From positions 1-35,932 of the forward strand of contig CAKZTM010000039.1 in the NCBI GenBank assembly GCA_937920555.1: a DNA stretch of 35,932 nt, written 5' to 3'. Below, piece by piece: positions 8,172 through 16,656 of this stretch. A program made the translations under genes and the position numbers. The notes under the pieces are model-generated. The model was not told the DNA's origin. It saw only the letters and a list, made by a program, of their open reading frames with translations, and searched no databases. Every line of letters starts with the position of its first letter. The stretch's first letter is position 1. The DNA comes from an uncultured Paracoccaceae bacterium. Its GTDB lineage: Bacteria > Pseudomonadota > Alphaproteobacteria > Rhodobacterales > Rhodobacteraceae.

Positions 8172-9641
8172 ATGGCTTTATCAGGTAATTCGCGGGTTGC
8201 AGTCATCGGCGGTGGGCCAGCGGGTCTCACCGGTGCGTATGAATTGCAAAAGCTGAGCGACGGCCACACGCCGATCGTATTGGAAGCTGGTAATCTGGTT
8301 GGCGGTATTGCGCGCACAGAAAGCCATAACGGGTTCCGCTTTGATATTGGCGGTCACCGGTTTTTTACGAAAATTCAGGAAGTCGATGACGTTTGGCATG
8401 AAGTGTGTGGTGACGAATTTATCACCGTGCCACGGCTGAGCCGCATCTACTTCAACGGCAAATTCTTCGATTACCCTTTGCGCATATTTAACGCGCTGGG
8501 CAATTTGGGACCAATCGAATCTGTGCGCATCATGGCGAGCTTTGCCAAATGGCAGATGTTCCCGCACAAGGTTGAGGAAACGTTTGAGCAGTGGGTGATC
8601 AACCGCTTCGGGCGTCGCCTCTATTCACATTTCTTCAAATCCTACACGGAAAAAGTCTGGGGCGTGCCCTGTACTGAAATTCGTGCCGATTGGGCCGCGC
8701 AGCGGATCAAAAACCTGTCTTTGATCAAAGCGGTCTGGAATGCGATCTCCGGCTCCAATGATACCGCCAGCTTGATCGAAGAATTCCAATATCCGCGCCT
8801 CGGCCCCGGTATGATGTGGGAGAAAATGCGCGACCGTATCCGCGAGGATGGCGGCGAAGTGCGCATGCAGTCTTTCGTCAAGCAGGTCAACCGCGACGAT
8901 ATGCGTGTTACCAGCATTGATGTGGTCGAGCGTGATCCTGAAACCGGCGCGGAGAAAGAATATAATCTGGAGGCGGACGAGTTCTTGAACACAATGGCTG
9001 TTCGCGACCTGATCCACTGCATGAACCCGCCACCACCACAAAAGGTCATTGATGCGGCCAACCGCTTGAAATACCGTGACTTTATGATTGTGACACTGGT
9101 GCTCGATCATGCGGATCCATTCCCGGATAACTGGATCTACATCCACGGCGAAGACGTCAAAGTGGGACGTATCCAAAACTTCCGCGCTTGGTCGAAAGAG
9201 ATGATGGCCAATGAGGACCAAGCCTCTATCGGCATGGAGTATTTCCTCAACTGGGATGAGCCGATGTGGGAGATGGACGATAAAGACCTGATCGCACTTG
9301 CCGCCTCCGAGTTGGAGATTATCGGTCTGGCGCCTGCAAGCTCGGTGGTTGATGGCGCGATTATTCGCCAGCCCAAAGCCTATCCGGTCTATGACAGTGA
9401 ATATGCGGATGCTCTGGACGAAGTGAAAAACTGGCTCATCCAGCTGGAGAACTTTCAAACCGTCGGGCGCAACGGTCTTCACCGCTATAACAATCAGGAC
9501 CACTCGATGTTGTCGGCGATGTTTGCCGCGCGCAACATCATGGGTGCTGAGCTGGATGTATGGGACGTTAACGTGGAACGCTCTTACCATGAAGAGTTCC
9601 AGACCAAGCCCTATAAGTCCCGTTCCGAAAAGGCGGCGTAA
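8172..9641 (+). CDS. FAD-dependent oxidoreductase, protoporphyrinogen-oxidase/UDP-galactopyranose-mutase-like (first copy)
   Basis: A 489-residue flavoprotein. The N-terminal Rossmann motif VAVIGGGPAGL (residues 9–19) binds FAD. VLEAGNLVGGIART and FDIGGHRFF follow, as in the HemY/amine oxidase/UGM superfamily. Near the C-terminus, VGRNGLHRYNNQDHSM (431–446) resembles the flavin-binding GR…Y.Y.n.D segment of UDP-galactopyranose mutases. The name protoporphyrinogen oxidase would be misleading: no heme genes are near and two glycosyltransferases follow. I infer action on a nucleotide- or lipid-linked sugar, perhaps ring contraction or oxidation. ATG 8172 is chosen over an in-frame TTG 15 bases upstream because of the GGGGGA SD. 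A paralogue lies at 12869. The family is sure; the reaction is unknown. Confidence 0.85.
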   Translation: MALSGNSRVAVIGGGPAGLTGAYELQKLSDGHTPIVLEAGNLVGGIARTESHNGFRFDIGGHRFFTKIQEVDDVWHEVCGDEFITVPRLSRIYFNGKFFDYPLRIFNALGNLGPIESVRIMASFAKWQMFPHKVEETFEQWVINRFGRRLYSHFFKSYTEKVWGVPCTEIRADWAAQRIKNLSLIKAVWNAISGSNDTASLIEEFQYPRLGPGMMWEKMRDRIREDGGEVRMQSFVKQVNRDDMRVTSIDVVERDPETGAEKEYNLEADEFLNTMAVRDLIHCMNPPPPQKVIDAANRLKYRDFMIVTLVLDHADPFPDNWIYIHGEDVKVGRIQNFRAWSKEMMANEDQASIGMEYFLNWDEPMWEMDDKDLIALAASELEIIGLAPASSVVDGAIIRQPKAYPVYDSEYADALDEVKNWLIQLENFQTVGRNGLHRYNNQDHSMLSAMFAARNIMGAELDVWDVNVERSYHEEFQTKPYKSRSEKAA

Positions 9642-9664
9642 CAAACGCCCGATGAACCAGAACC

Positions 9665-9697
9665 ACCGACCAGAGCGTTCCTTTTGCTCGGGTCGGT
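9665..9697. terminator. strong hairpin after the first FAD gene, no T-tract
   Basis: ACCGACC (9665–9671) pairs with GGTCGGT (9691–9697). After one mismatch, GAGC (9673–9676) pairs with GCTC (9686–9689) around a T-rich 9-base loop. It begins 24 bases after the stop codon. With no U-run it may act as an mRNA 3'-end stabiliser or a Rho-assisted stop rather than a simple intrinsic terminator. Confidence 0.4.
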
Positions 9698-9811
9698 GAC
9701 ACCGGATCGGCGATCTTTGCCCAAATGATCATCAACTGTGGCAATTAATCTCCACCCATTGGGTTTGAACGATTAATTCCGTGCAAATCTCATGGATAAC
9801 GCCACAATCTG

Positions 9812-9849
9812 GTCACCTGTGACATTTAACAAAAGTTTACGTGAATAAT
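9812..9849 (+). promoter_or_regulatory. dyad and candidate promoter before the GT2 gene
   Basis: GTCAC-CT-GTGAC (9812–9823) is a short perfect dyad. GTGACA (9819–9824) and TGAATA (9842–9847) are 17 bp apart and could be -35 and -10 elements, with GAGG before the ATG at 9885. The octamer TGACATTT (9820–9827) recurs inside the dyad at 15274–15285. The assignment is tentative. Confidence 0.3.
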
Positions 9850-9884
9850 GTGCGTGGAAACAAAAATGCGATTGAGGCGTTCGG

Positions 9885-10910
9885 ATGCAAGCTGAAGTAG
9901 ATCAAATGCCGATCGTGATCAGCGTTGTGGTGCCGGCCTATAATGCCTCCGGTTATATCAAGCGCGTCATTGCGCCGCTTTTGGACATGCTCCACGCAGG
10001 CGAGGTCGACGAAGTGCTGATCGTTGACGACTGCTCAACCGACAATACCGCTGAGATCGCCCGCGAAATGGGCGCAACCGTCATGCAAACCCCGCAAAAT
10101 GGTGGCCCGGGGGCAGCCCGCAATCTGGCGGCCCAAGTTGCGATTGGCGATGTGCTTTGGTTGGTGGATGCGGATGTGATTGCAGCACCGGGCGGGGCGG
10201 CTCTGATCCGCGCGGCCTTTGCCGATCCTGAGGTGCACGCGGTGTTTGGCTCCTATGACAACCAGCCGGACGGCCAGCAGCTTTTGTCGAAGTACAAAAA
10301 CCTGACCCACCGCTACCATCACCAACATGCCAAACGCGAAGCATCGACCTTTTGGGCCGGTTGCGGTGCGCTGCGCAAGGACGCGTTTCTGGCCGTGGGC
10401 GGGTTTGACATAGAAACCTACAAAGTCCCCTCGATCGAGGATATTGAACTTGGCTACCGCATCAAAGGGGCCGGTGGACGCATCGTGGTAGAGCCCAAAC
10501 TTCTCGGTAAGCACCTGAAAATATGGTCCTTTGGCAATATCGTTCATACGGATATCTTCCGCCGCGCGCTGCCATGGGCCCGCCTGATGATCTTGCGCGA
10601 AGGGCTCACCGATGACCTCAACACCGGCAAGATGGAGCGGCTCCGCGCCGGTCTGGCCGGACTATTTGCAATGTCCGTGCTGGGACTTTTTGTCTCCTTT
10701 GGCCTCTGGCCGATCACGATTTTGCTGTTTTTGTCCGTGTTCGCGATCAACTGGGACTTCTTCCGGTTCCTTTTGCGCAACGGTGACCCGGTTTTTGCCG
10801 TGAGCGCGATGATGTTTCATCAACTTTACTATATCTACTCCGCAGCCGCGTTTGTGTGGTGCCTCTTCGAGGTCCGCGTCCTCGGCCGAACAAAGTTAAG
10901 CGTGCCTTAA
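9885..10910 (+). CDS. membrane-anchored family 2 glycosyltransferase
   Basis: A 341-residue GT-A enzyme. It opens with ISVVVPAYNASGYIKR and the nucleotide-binding LIVDDCSTDNTAEIA, then GGPGAARNLAAQVAIGDV and the metal-binding WLVDADV. A glycine- and Trp/Cys-containing stretch (FWAGCGALRKDAFLAVGGFD) and IEDIELGYRIK complete the acceptor side, the latter carrying the usual ED-type catalytic acid. Two hydrophobic segments near residues 260–290 and 303–325 anchor it in the membrane, so transfer probably happens at the cytoplasmic face. Starts at 9885 (GAGG SD) or 9906 are both possible. It follows the FAD protein gene by 243 bp and precedes a second GT2. The donor sugar and acceptor cannot be read from sequence. 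Confidence 0.85.
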   Translation: MQAEVDQMPIVISVVVPAYNASGYIKRVIAPLLDMLHAGEVDEVLIVDDCSTDNTAEIAREMGATVMQTPQNGGPGAARNLAAQVAIGDVLWLVDADVIAAPGGAALIRAAFADPEVHAVFGSYDNQPDGQQLLSKYKNLTHRYHHQHAKREASTFWAGCGALRKDAFLAVGGFDIETYKVPSIEDIELGYRIKGAGGRIVVEPKLLGKHLKIWSFGNIVHTDIFRRALPWARLMILREGLTDDLNTGKMERLRAGLAGLFAMSVLGLFVSFGLWPITILLFLSVFAINWDFFRFLLRNGDPVFAVSAMMFHQLYYIYSAAAFVWCLFEVRVLGRTKLSVP

Positions 10911-10964
10911 ATGCAAAGCCGTACAAAATCAGCACCGAACGTCTGAGGATCAAGAGAGAGACCT

Positions 10965-11876
10965 ATGCCGACCAAAAGCAAAACTCCCCAAACAACGCCC
11001 GCTGAGGCGACCGGTCTTGAGGGCTTGTCGCTCAGCGTTGTGATCCCGGCCTACAACGAGGAAGGCGCGGTCGCTGAGACCATCGACGAGATCCGCGACG
11101 CGATGGAGCCGACCGGCGTTCCTTACGAAATTATCGTGGTTGATGATGGATCCGAAGACAACACGCGCGAGGCGGCCAAAGCCACCGGCGTGCGGGTCGA
11201 ATATAACCAAATGAACTCGGGCTACGGTGCCACGCTCAAGCGCGGTGTCAAAGCCGCCCAGTATGAATATGTGGCGATTATCGACGCGGACGGCACCTAT
11301 CCGGCCCATTATCTCCCTGATATGCTTGAGAAATGTCGCGATCTGGATATGGTCGTGGGCGACCGTGGCGCGGCCATGAAAAACGTGCCACTGATCCGCA
11401 AACCACCCAAATTTGTGCTCAACAAACTGGCCAGCTTTCTGGCTGAGCGCAAACTTAATGACCTCAATTCCGGCCTGCGCGTGTTTCGCAAATCCGAGCT
11501 GATCCCGTTTTTGCCGCTCCTGCCGCAAAATTTCAGCTTCACCACCACAATCACCTTGTGCATGTCATGCAACAACAAACGCATGATCTACACGCCAATC
11601 GAATACCGCCGCCGGGTGGGCAAATCCAAGATCAAACCGATGGATTTCATCAATTTCATCATCCTGATCATGCGGGCGATCACACTGTTCAACCCGCTTC
11701 GGATTTTCATTCCTTTGGGGCTGGTGTTTTTCCTGCTGGGCACGTTCAAACTTGTCTATGATCTCAGCCAGTGGAACCTCTCTGAGACGGCGATATTCTC
11801 CTTCCTTGCGGCCATCCTGATCTGGTCGCTGGGCCTGATCGCCGACATGATCTCACGACTGCATCTGAGGCCCTGA
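10965..11876 (+). CDS. DPM1/DPG-synthase-like glycosyltransferase (probable polyprenyl-phosphate sugar transferase)
   Basis: A family 2 transferase of 303 residues closest in pattern to dolichyl-phosphate mannose/glucose synthases. It has LSVVIPAYNEEGAVAETIDEI, IIVVDDGSEDNTREAA, NSGYGATLKRGVKAA and the metal motif IDADGTYP. LNSGLRVFRKS and the basic YRRRVGKSKIKP are also seen in DPM-like enzymes. Two C-terminal membrane segments (about 240–262 and 274–296) follow. Such enzymes move a sugar from a nucleotide donor onto polyprenyl phosphate for use across the membrane, which fits the membrane protein encoded immediately downstream. The SD GAGAGA precedes ATG 10965. Its TGA abuts the GTG of the next gene, implying coupled translation. 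Confidence 0.85.
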   Translation: MPTKSKTPQTTPAEATGLEGLSLSVVIPAYNEEGAVAETIDEIRDAMEPTGVPYEIIVVDDGSEDNTREAAKATGVRVEYNQMNSGYGATLKRGVKAAQYEYVAIIDADGTYPAHYLPDMLEKCRDLDMVVGDRGAAMKNVPLIRKPPKFVLNKLASFLAERKLNDLNSGLRVFRKSELIPFLPLLPQNFSFTTTITLCMSCNNKRMIYTPIEYRRRVGKSKIKPMDFINFIILIMRAITLFNPLRIFIPLGLVFFLLGTFKLVYDLSQWNLSETAIFSFLAAILIWSLGLIADMISRLHLRP

Positions 11877-12872
11877 GTGACGACGCCCAAAGACATAAAT
11901 GAGGCCCCGCGACCTGCGCTGAAGATCACGCGCGGCTGGGTCTTGCGTGTTTTGGGCTCGCTGATCATCTTGGGTGCCTTGTTTTGGTATCTGCCGATGG
12001 AGGATGTCGCCAAAGGCTTTGCCAATATCTCGTGGACGGTGTTTGCAGCCGTTCTGGCACTCTTCATGATGGGCCACGCTTTTGCCGCCGGGAAATGGTG
12101 GTTTCTGCTGGAACGCGGCTTTGCATATTCGGCCGCCTTGCGCGCCCATTTCGCCGGTTTGGCCGCCAATCTTTGTCTGCCCGGTGTGGCGGGCGGGGAT
12201 GTGGTCAGGGCTGGGCTGGTTGCCAAATTCACCGACGTCTCCAAACTTGCGGCCGCATCGCTCTCGGACCGGCTGATTGACATGCTGGCCTTGGCACTGG
12301 TCTCGGCCATGGGGCTTTTGATGCTGCAATCGGGCGTGGCAAATGGCACGCTTGTGGCTCAAGTCGTCGCACTCTTCGTGGTCGCACTTGTGGGCATTTT
12401 CTACGTTATGCCGCGCATCGTACCCAAGATTGTAGCGGCGGTCCCGAAACTTCCCGCGTCGGGCTTCATCCTGAAAATATCCCATGAATTCGGCAGCTTA
12501 GGCAAACGCCCGGCCAGCCTGATCACCGCACTTGTGATGTCGGTTCTGATCCAGGCGGCCTTTGTCAGCCTCTTTATATGGCTTGCCAATACCGCAGGGG
12601 TCGACGCCCCCAAAGGCGCTTGGTTCTTCGCATGGCCGCTTGCAAAAATTCTGGCGGTCCTGCCGATCTCACTGGGCGGCATCGGACTGCGCGAGGCGAC
12701 ATTGGCCGGATTGATGACCCCCTTTGGCGCCGCCGCCGCTCCGGTCGTGGCCGCAAGCCTGATCTGGCAAGCGGTGCTGATCGTCGCAGGATTAATCGGG
12801 GCCGCCGCTTGGGCCCTGACAACCTCACAATCAGGCACAAAAATAAAGATGGGTAAGCGTAAAGAGGTATGA
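11877..12872 (+). CDS. LPG-synthase-TM / UPF0104 (AglD2-like) integral membrane protein, flippase-like
   Basis: 331 residues with about seven to eight membrane spans. The family pattern is present: an early WYLPMEDV segment, a Trp/Phe-rich helix (KWWFLLERGF), the conserved LCLPGVAGGDVVRAGLV stretch, then a SDRLIDMLAL helix, and ISLGGIGLREATLAGLM in the C-terminal half. These mark the lysylphosphatidylglycerol-synthase transmembrane (UPF0104) superfamily. Members are often beside DPM-like transferases and are proposed to flip lipid-linked substrates; that role is inferred. No soluble aminoacyltransferase domain is attached, so it is not MprF. The start is GTG 11877, directly after the TGA of the preceding gene with GAGG upstream. 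Its end overlaps the second FAD gene by ATGA. Confidence 0.8.
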   Translation: MTTPKDINEAPRPALKITRGWVLRVLGSLIILGALFWYLPMEDVAKGFANISWTVFAAVLALFMMGHAFAAGKWWFLLERGFAYSAALRAHFAGLAANLCLPGVAGGDVVRAGLVAKFTDVSKLAAASLSDRLIDMLALALVSAMGLLMLQSGVANGTLVAQVVALFVVALVGIFYVMPRIVPKIVAAVPKLPASGFILKISHEFGSLGKRPASLITALVMSVLIQAAFVSLFIWLANTAGVDAPKGAWFFAWPLAKILAVLPISLGGIGLREATLAGLMTPFGAAAAPVVAASLIWQAVLIVAGLIGAAAWALTTSQSGTKIKMGKRKEV

Positions 12873-14314
12873 GCAAAACCATGTCAAATACGGATGATAA
12901 AACCAAGCCGCAGGTCACTATTTTGGGTGCCGGTCCGGCGGGTGTGGCCGCGGCCTATGCTCTGACCAATAATCGCGATACGGATGTGACCGTTTTGGAG
13001 CGGGCAGATCAGGTTGGCGGCAACTCCTCGTCTTGGCAAATGGACGGGATTTGGGTCGATTTTGGCTCGCACCGGTTCCATCCGGTGGCCGATCCGAACG
13101 TTTTGCAGGACGTCAAAGACATCCTGGGCGATGACCTGCTGTTGCGCCCGCGTCATGGCCGCATTCGCCTTGGTGGCCGCTGGATCCATTTCCCGCTCAA
13201 ACCGCTTGATGCGATGCTGCGCCTGCCAAAAACCTTCGCCGCCTCCCTGATGGCCGACAGCATCCTTGGCAAATTCAAAGCCAAATCGACAGGCGACAAA
13301 ACCTTCTCCACCGTCCTTTACGACGGTCTGGGCAAAACCATTTCGGAAAACTTCTACTTTCCATATGTGAAAAAGCTATGGGGGCTCGATCCCGACAAAC
13401 TCGCCGTGAAACTGGCGGAGCGCCGGGTCTCCGGCTCTTCGGTCGGCAAAATCCTGTTGAAAATGGCCCGGATGTTGCCCGGTCTGCGCTCCGAGACAGC
13501 GGGCCGGTTCTTCTATCCGCGCAAAGGCTTCGGTCAAATCGTGGCCGATGTGGCAGGCCGCGCGCAGGAAAACGGCGCGCAGTTTGATTTTGGCGCGGGC
13601 ATCACCCGGATTGAACGGGACGGCAACCGCGCCGTGGCGATCTGGACCAAAGACGGCGACAAGGATGTGCGCACGCCAACCGATACGATCTGGTCAACCA
13701 TTCCGATCACAACACTGATCAGGCTGCTTGATGCGCCTGATGACGTGAAAGCGGCGGCTGATGCGATCAAATTCCGTGGTATGATCTTGATCTATCTTGT
13801 GTTGGAAACCGATCAATTCACCGAATATGACGCCCATTATTTCCCTGAACTTTCCATCCCGATCTCGCGCATGTCGGAGCCGAAAAACTACAATGCCAGC
13901 GTGGAGCCGAAAGGCACCACGATTTTGTGCGCGGAGCTTCCGTGCGATCCGGGCGAAACCTGGTGGGACATGTCCGACGATGAATTGGGCCAGCATTATT
14001 GCGATTGGCTGGCCTCCGTGGGTCTACCGGTCAATGTCAAATTGCGCCGCACGGAAACCCGCCGTCTGGCCAATGCCTACCCGGTCTATGACCTTGATTA
14101 TGAAGCCAATTTCGACGTAATGGATAAGTGGCTGTCGGGCATAGAGGGCGTGTTGACCTTCGGACGTCAGGGCCTGTTTGCTCATGACAACACCCACCAC
14201 GCCTTTGCCATGGCCTACGGTGCCGCCGATTGCCTCGATGCGTCAGGCACGTTTGATCACACGAAATGGAACGCCTATCGCCGCGAGTTTGAACATCATG
14301 TTGTGGAAGATTGA
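12869..14314 (+). CDS. FAD-dependent oxidoreductase, protoporphyrinogen-oxidase/UGM-like (second copy)
   Basis: A 481-residue flavoprotein paralogous to the product at 8172 but well diverged. FAD binding is shown by VTILGAGPAGVAAAYAL near residues 13–29, then VLERADQVGGNSSS and VDFGSHRFHP. The C-terminal flavin segment is FGRQGLFAHDNTHHAFAMAY, with Gly432-Arg433 at the same residue numbers as in the first copy but a different tail (HDNTHH in place of YNNQDH). This suggests a distinct substrate or reaction. Translation is coupled to the flippase-like gene by an ATGA overlap, and the deacetylase gene follows within 6 bases. Heme synthesis is unlikely given the neighbours. The reaction is unknown; sugar or lipid-sugar oxidation or isomerisation is my inference. 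Confidence 0.83.
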   Translation: MSKTMSNTDDKTKPQVTILGAGPAGVAAAYALTNNRDTDVTVLERADQVGGNSSSWQMDGIWVDFGSHRFHPVADPNVLQDVKDILGDDLLLRPRHGRIRLGGRWIHFPLKPLDAMLRLPKTFAASLMADSILGKFKAKSTGDKTFSTVLYDGLGKTISENFYFPYVKKLWGLDPDKLAVKLAERRVSGSSVGKILLKMARMLPGLRSETAGRFFYPRKGFGQIVADVAGRAQENGAQFDFGAGITRIERDGNRAVAIWTKDGDKDVRTPTDTIWSTIPITTLIRLLDAPDDVKAAADAIKFRGMILIYLVLETDQFTEYDAHYFPELSIPISRMSEPKNYNASVEPKGTTILCAELPCDPGETWWDMSDDELGQHYCDWLASVGLPVNVKLRRTETRRLANAYPVYDLDYEANFDVMDKWLSGIEGVLTFGRQGLFAHDNTHHAFAMAYGAADCLDASGTFDHTKWNAYRREFEHHVVED

Positions 14315-14319
14315 GCGTC

Positions 14320-15090
14320 ATGAGTAAGGCTCCAATTGTCGATATTTTGATGTATCACTCGATTGCAACCGACGATGTTGCAACCGCGATTGCGCCGGAT
14401 ATTTTCAAGGCGCAAATGGACGCGGTTGAGACGTCCGGCACGCCGGTGATCACACTGGATGATTACGTGGCTGCGCGAAACGGCGAGAAGAGCCTGCCGC
14501 CCACATCGATCATCATCACCTTTGATGATGCATTTGTCGATTTTCAGGAACAAGCCTTCCCAATCCTAAGCGAGAAGGGGTTTCCCGCTACCGTTTACGT
14601 GCCCACGGGCTGTGTTGGCGGCACGGAAAACTGGCGTGGGGCGTTGCAGCCGCCGCGCCACATTATGAATTGGTCCGATTTGGAACATCTGGCCGCCAAC
14701 GGCATCCAACTTGGCTCGCATACCATCTCCCACCCGGATCTTAATGAGCTCAAAACCCTCGATCTGATCGAGGAAGTGCGCCGCTCCAAGCAGACACTCG
14801 AAGATCGGGTCGGCAAGGAAATCAACCATTTCGCGCCGCCCTACGGCATCGCCGATTACTTCGCGCGCACAGCCATTGAGCGGCTCTATCAGACCTCGGT
14901 GGGCACGTCGTTTGAGCGCGCAACCTTGGAAAGCGACATTATCGACCTTCCGCGCCTTGAGATGTTCTACTTCAAAAAGATGAAGCGCTGGGAAGATCAT
15001 TTGGCCGGAAAAGGCAAGGGATATATGACCCGCAGGCGCACTTTGCGCCAAGCCCGTGAGGCGGTGAACCGACCTTGGGAGCGTGTGTAA
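14320..15090 (+). CDS. polysaccharide deacetylase (NodB/CE4 domain)
   Basis: A 256-residue CE4 esterase-type protein that would remove N- or O-acetyl groups from a sugar. It has VDILMYHS at the N-terminus, ITFDDAF with Asp69/Asp70 (catalytic base and metal ligand), and GSHTISHPD with metal ligands His134 and His138. Together these give the Asp-His-His metal site. FAPPYG supplies the usual Arg/Pro-loop equivalent. There is no signal peptide, so it is probably cytoplasmic and acts on a precursor rather than on finished cell wall. ATG 14320 has GGAAGA upstream; an in-frame TTG at 14311 is less likely. It closes the co-directional run that begins at 10965. Confidence 0.88.
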   Translation: MSKAPIVDILMYHSIATDDVATAIAPDIFKAQMDAVETSGTPVITLDDYVAARNGEKSLPPTSIIITFDDAFVDFQEQAFPILSEKGFPATVYVPTGCVGGTENWRGALQPPRHIMNWSDLEHLAANGIQLGSHTISHPDLNELKTLDLIEEVRRSKQTLEDRVGKEINHFAPPYGIADYFARTAIERLYQTSVGTSFERATLESDIIDLPRLEMFYFKKMKRWEDHLAGKGKGYMTRRRTLRQAREAVNRPWERV

Positions 15091-15125
15091 ATTACTTAAA
15101 AACCGCTGTAACACCCGTGTAAAAA

Positions 15126-15285
15126 TTGACTTTTGGACAATAAATAAGTAGTTTCGTGCCGCGCTTGCCCAAGCTCAAAAGTCATAAAAACACTTGGTAA
15201 CGGCGGGTTTGTAAATGTAAGAGCCGGCTGTCGTGCGCCCGTGGCCACATCACCGGCTCGTCTTGAGTGACCGTGACAAATGTCA
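15126..15285 (+). promoter_or_regulatory. control region before the GT4 gene: candidate promoter and TGACA-AA-TGTCA dyad
   Basis: The 279-bp gap 15091–15369 begins AT-rich. TTGACT (15126–15131) and TAGTTT (15149–15154) are 17 bp apart. GAGCCGG (15221–15227) and CCGGCTC (15253–15259) form a long-loop inverted repeat. TGACA-AA-TGTCA (15274–15285) is a perfect dyad. The GT4 gene probably has its own promoter here; -10 quality is poor, so confidence is low. Confidence 0.3.
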
Positions 15286-15369
15286 TGGTGTGTATGTCTC
15301 GGGGGGTACGTTTGGCTCTTGTCAGCCTCATGCGCCGTTTTGATACCCGGGGGAGAAAAGGGGGGTATT

Positions 15370-16656
15370 ATGCTGACCAGACCGCTTCGCTTTGCGATGG
15401 TTACAACCTTCTACCCGCCCTACAGCACCGGGAACGATGGCTATGATGTGCAACGCTGGGCGCGCGCGCTGACCTCGCGCGGACATAGTGTGGATGTCAT
15501 CCACGACACCGATGCCTACCGGCTTTTGACCGGGCATGTGCCCGAAATTCCATTCGATGACGATGGCATCCGGGTGCACCGCCTGCGCAGCCCGTCGAAA
15601 TTTATGTCCACATTGGGGGTCCAGCAAATGGGCCGCCCGACCACCCACCGGGAGCGGCTCGATGAACTTCTGATCGGGCGCTATGACGTGATCCACTATC
15701 ACAATATCTCGCTGATCGGCGGGCCGGGCGTGTGGAAGATCGGCACTGGCATCAAACTTCACACGGCGCATGATTTTTGGCTGGCCTGCGCCAGTCATAC
15801 TTTGTGGCGCAACAATGAAGAGCTTTGCGATAAGAAAAAATGCTTGCGCTGTGTGTATAAGCAGGGCCGCCCGCCGCAGCTGTGGCGCTTCACCAATAAG
15901 ATGAAACAGATGGCCTCCCATGTGGATGCGTTTTTGATGCCGACCCGCGCTGCGGTCGATCTGCATCAGCGCTTTGGCTTTAATGAGCCCATGCGCATTG
16001 CCCCCACCTTGTCTGCGGTGGCCGCGCCGCGGCTCAAATCCGCTATGGTCGCGGAGGCCCATACACGGCCCTATTTCTTCTATTCAGGCGCGCTCAACGA
16101 TATTCAGGGGCTTGAGGACGTGATCCCTCAGTTCACCGACGATCTGGAGGCGGATTTTCTGATCGCAGGCATTGGCACGGACGAAGCGAAGCTGCGCCGC
16201 TTGGCGGAAGGTTTTCCAAGCGTCACATTTTTGGGCCCCCAGTCAGAGGAAAATATCCGCGCGCACCGCAAAAAAGCACTGGCCATCATCTCCCCGCAAA
16301 AAGGCTATGAAGTGTTTCCGAACTTCATTTTGGATGCGTTTCGCGAAGGCAAGCCGGTGCTGGCACGCAATATTGGACCCAATCACGATATCCTAACTGA
16401 AAGCGGCGGCGGGCTCTTGTTTGACAATGTTGTTGAGCTGAAAACGCAGTTGCACCTGATGGTCAATGATCCGGGATATGTGGCGGAACTGGGTCGCAAA
16501 GCCTTCTCTCATTTCGCCAAACATTGGCGCGAGGACGTGGCAATCGACGCCTATTTCGAGATTATTCGCGATATTGCGGAGCAAAAAGGCCTGCACGATC
16601 TGATCACGAAAATCGATGACGCACCGTCCAGATTTTCGGCGCAAGTCCCCTCTTAG
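15370..16656 (+). CDS. family 4 glycosyltransferase with Cys cluster
   Basis: A GT-B enzyme of 428 residues. The N-domain opens with [20 protein letters not shown] (Gly-rich donor/acceptor loop) and has a HYHN segment. The C-domain has [38 protein letters not shown] and [20 protein letters not shown], the E…E retaining-transferase pattern. Between the domains are four cysteines (140, 153, 158, 161) around [10 protein letters not shown], a possible metal site seen in a subset of GT4 proteins. The open frame reaches 15280, but ATG 15370 has a G-rich SD and fits the family start. It is the last gene of the glycan cluster. Its TAG overlaps the TAA of convergent rnhA. Donor and acceptor are unknown. 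Confidence 0.85.
   Translation: MLTRPLRFAMVTTFYPPYSTGNDGYDVQRWARALTSRGHSVDVIHDTDAYRLLTGHVPEIPFDDDGIRVHRLRSPSKFMSTLGVQQMGRPTTHRERLDELLIGRYDVIHYHNISLIGGPGVWKIGTGIKLHTAHDFWLACASHTLWRNNEELCDKKKCLRCVYKQGRPPQLWRFTNKMKQMASHVDAFLMPTRAAVDLHQRFGFNEPMRIAPTLSAVAAPRLKSAMVAEAHTRPYFFYSGALNDIQGLEDVIPQFTDDLEADFLIAGIGTDEAKLRRLAEGFPSVTFLGPQSEENIRAHRKKALAIISPQKGYEVFPNFILDAFREGKPVLARNIGPNHDILTESGGGLLFDNVVELKTQLHLMVNDPGYVAELGRKAFSHFAKHWREDVAIDAYFEIIRDIAEQKGLHDLITKIDDAPSRFSAQVPS

Noticed and set aside
8625-9644. 339-residue minus-strand open frame
   Set aside because: Antisense shadow of the first FAD gene; no family motif and no plausible start signal.
11877-12872. MprF (phosphatidylglycerol lysyltransferase)
   Set aside because: Only the transmembrane domain is present; the soluble aminoacyltransferase domain is missing and the context is glycosyltransferases.
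8172-14314. Naming the two FAD proteins protoporphyrinogen oxidase (hemG/hemY)
   Set aside because: Only the broad flavoprotein superfamily is shared. Neighbours are glycosyltransferases and no heme genes are present.
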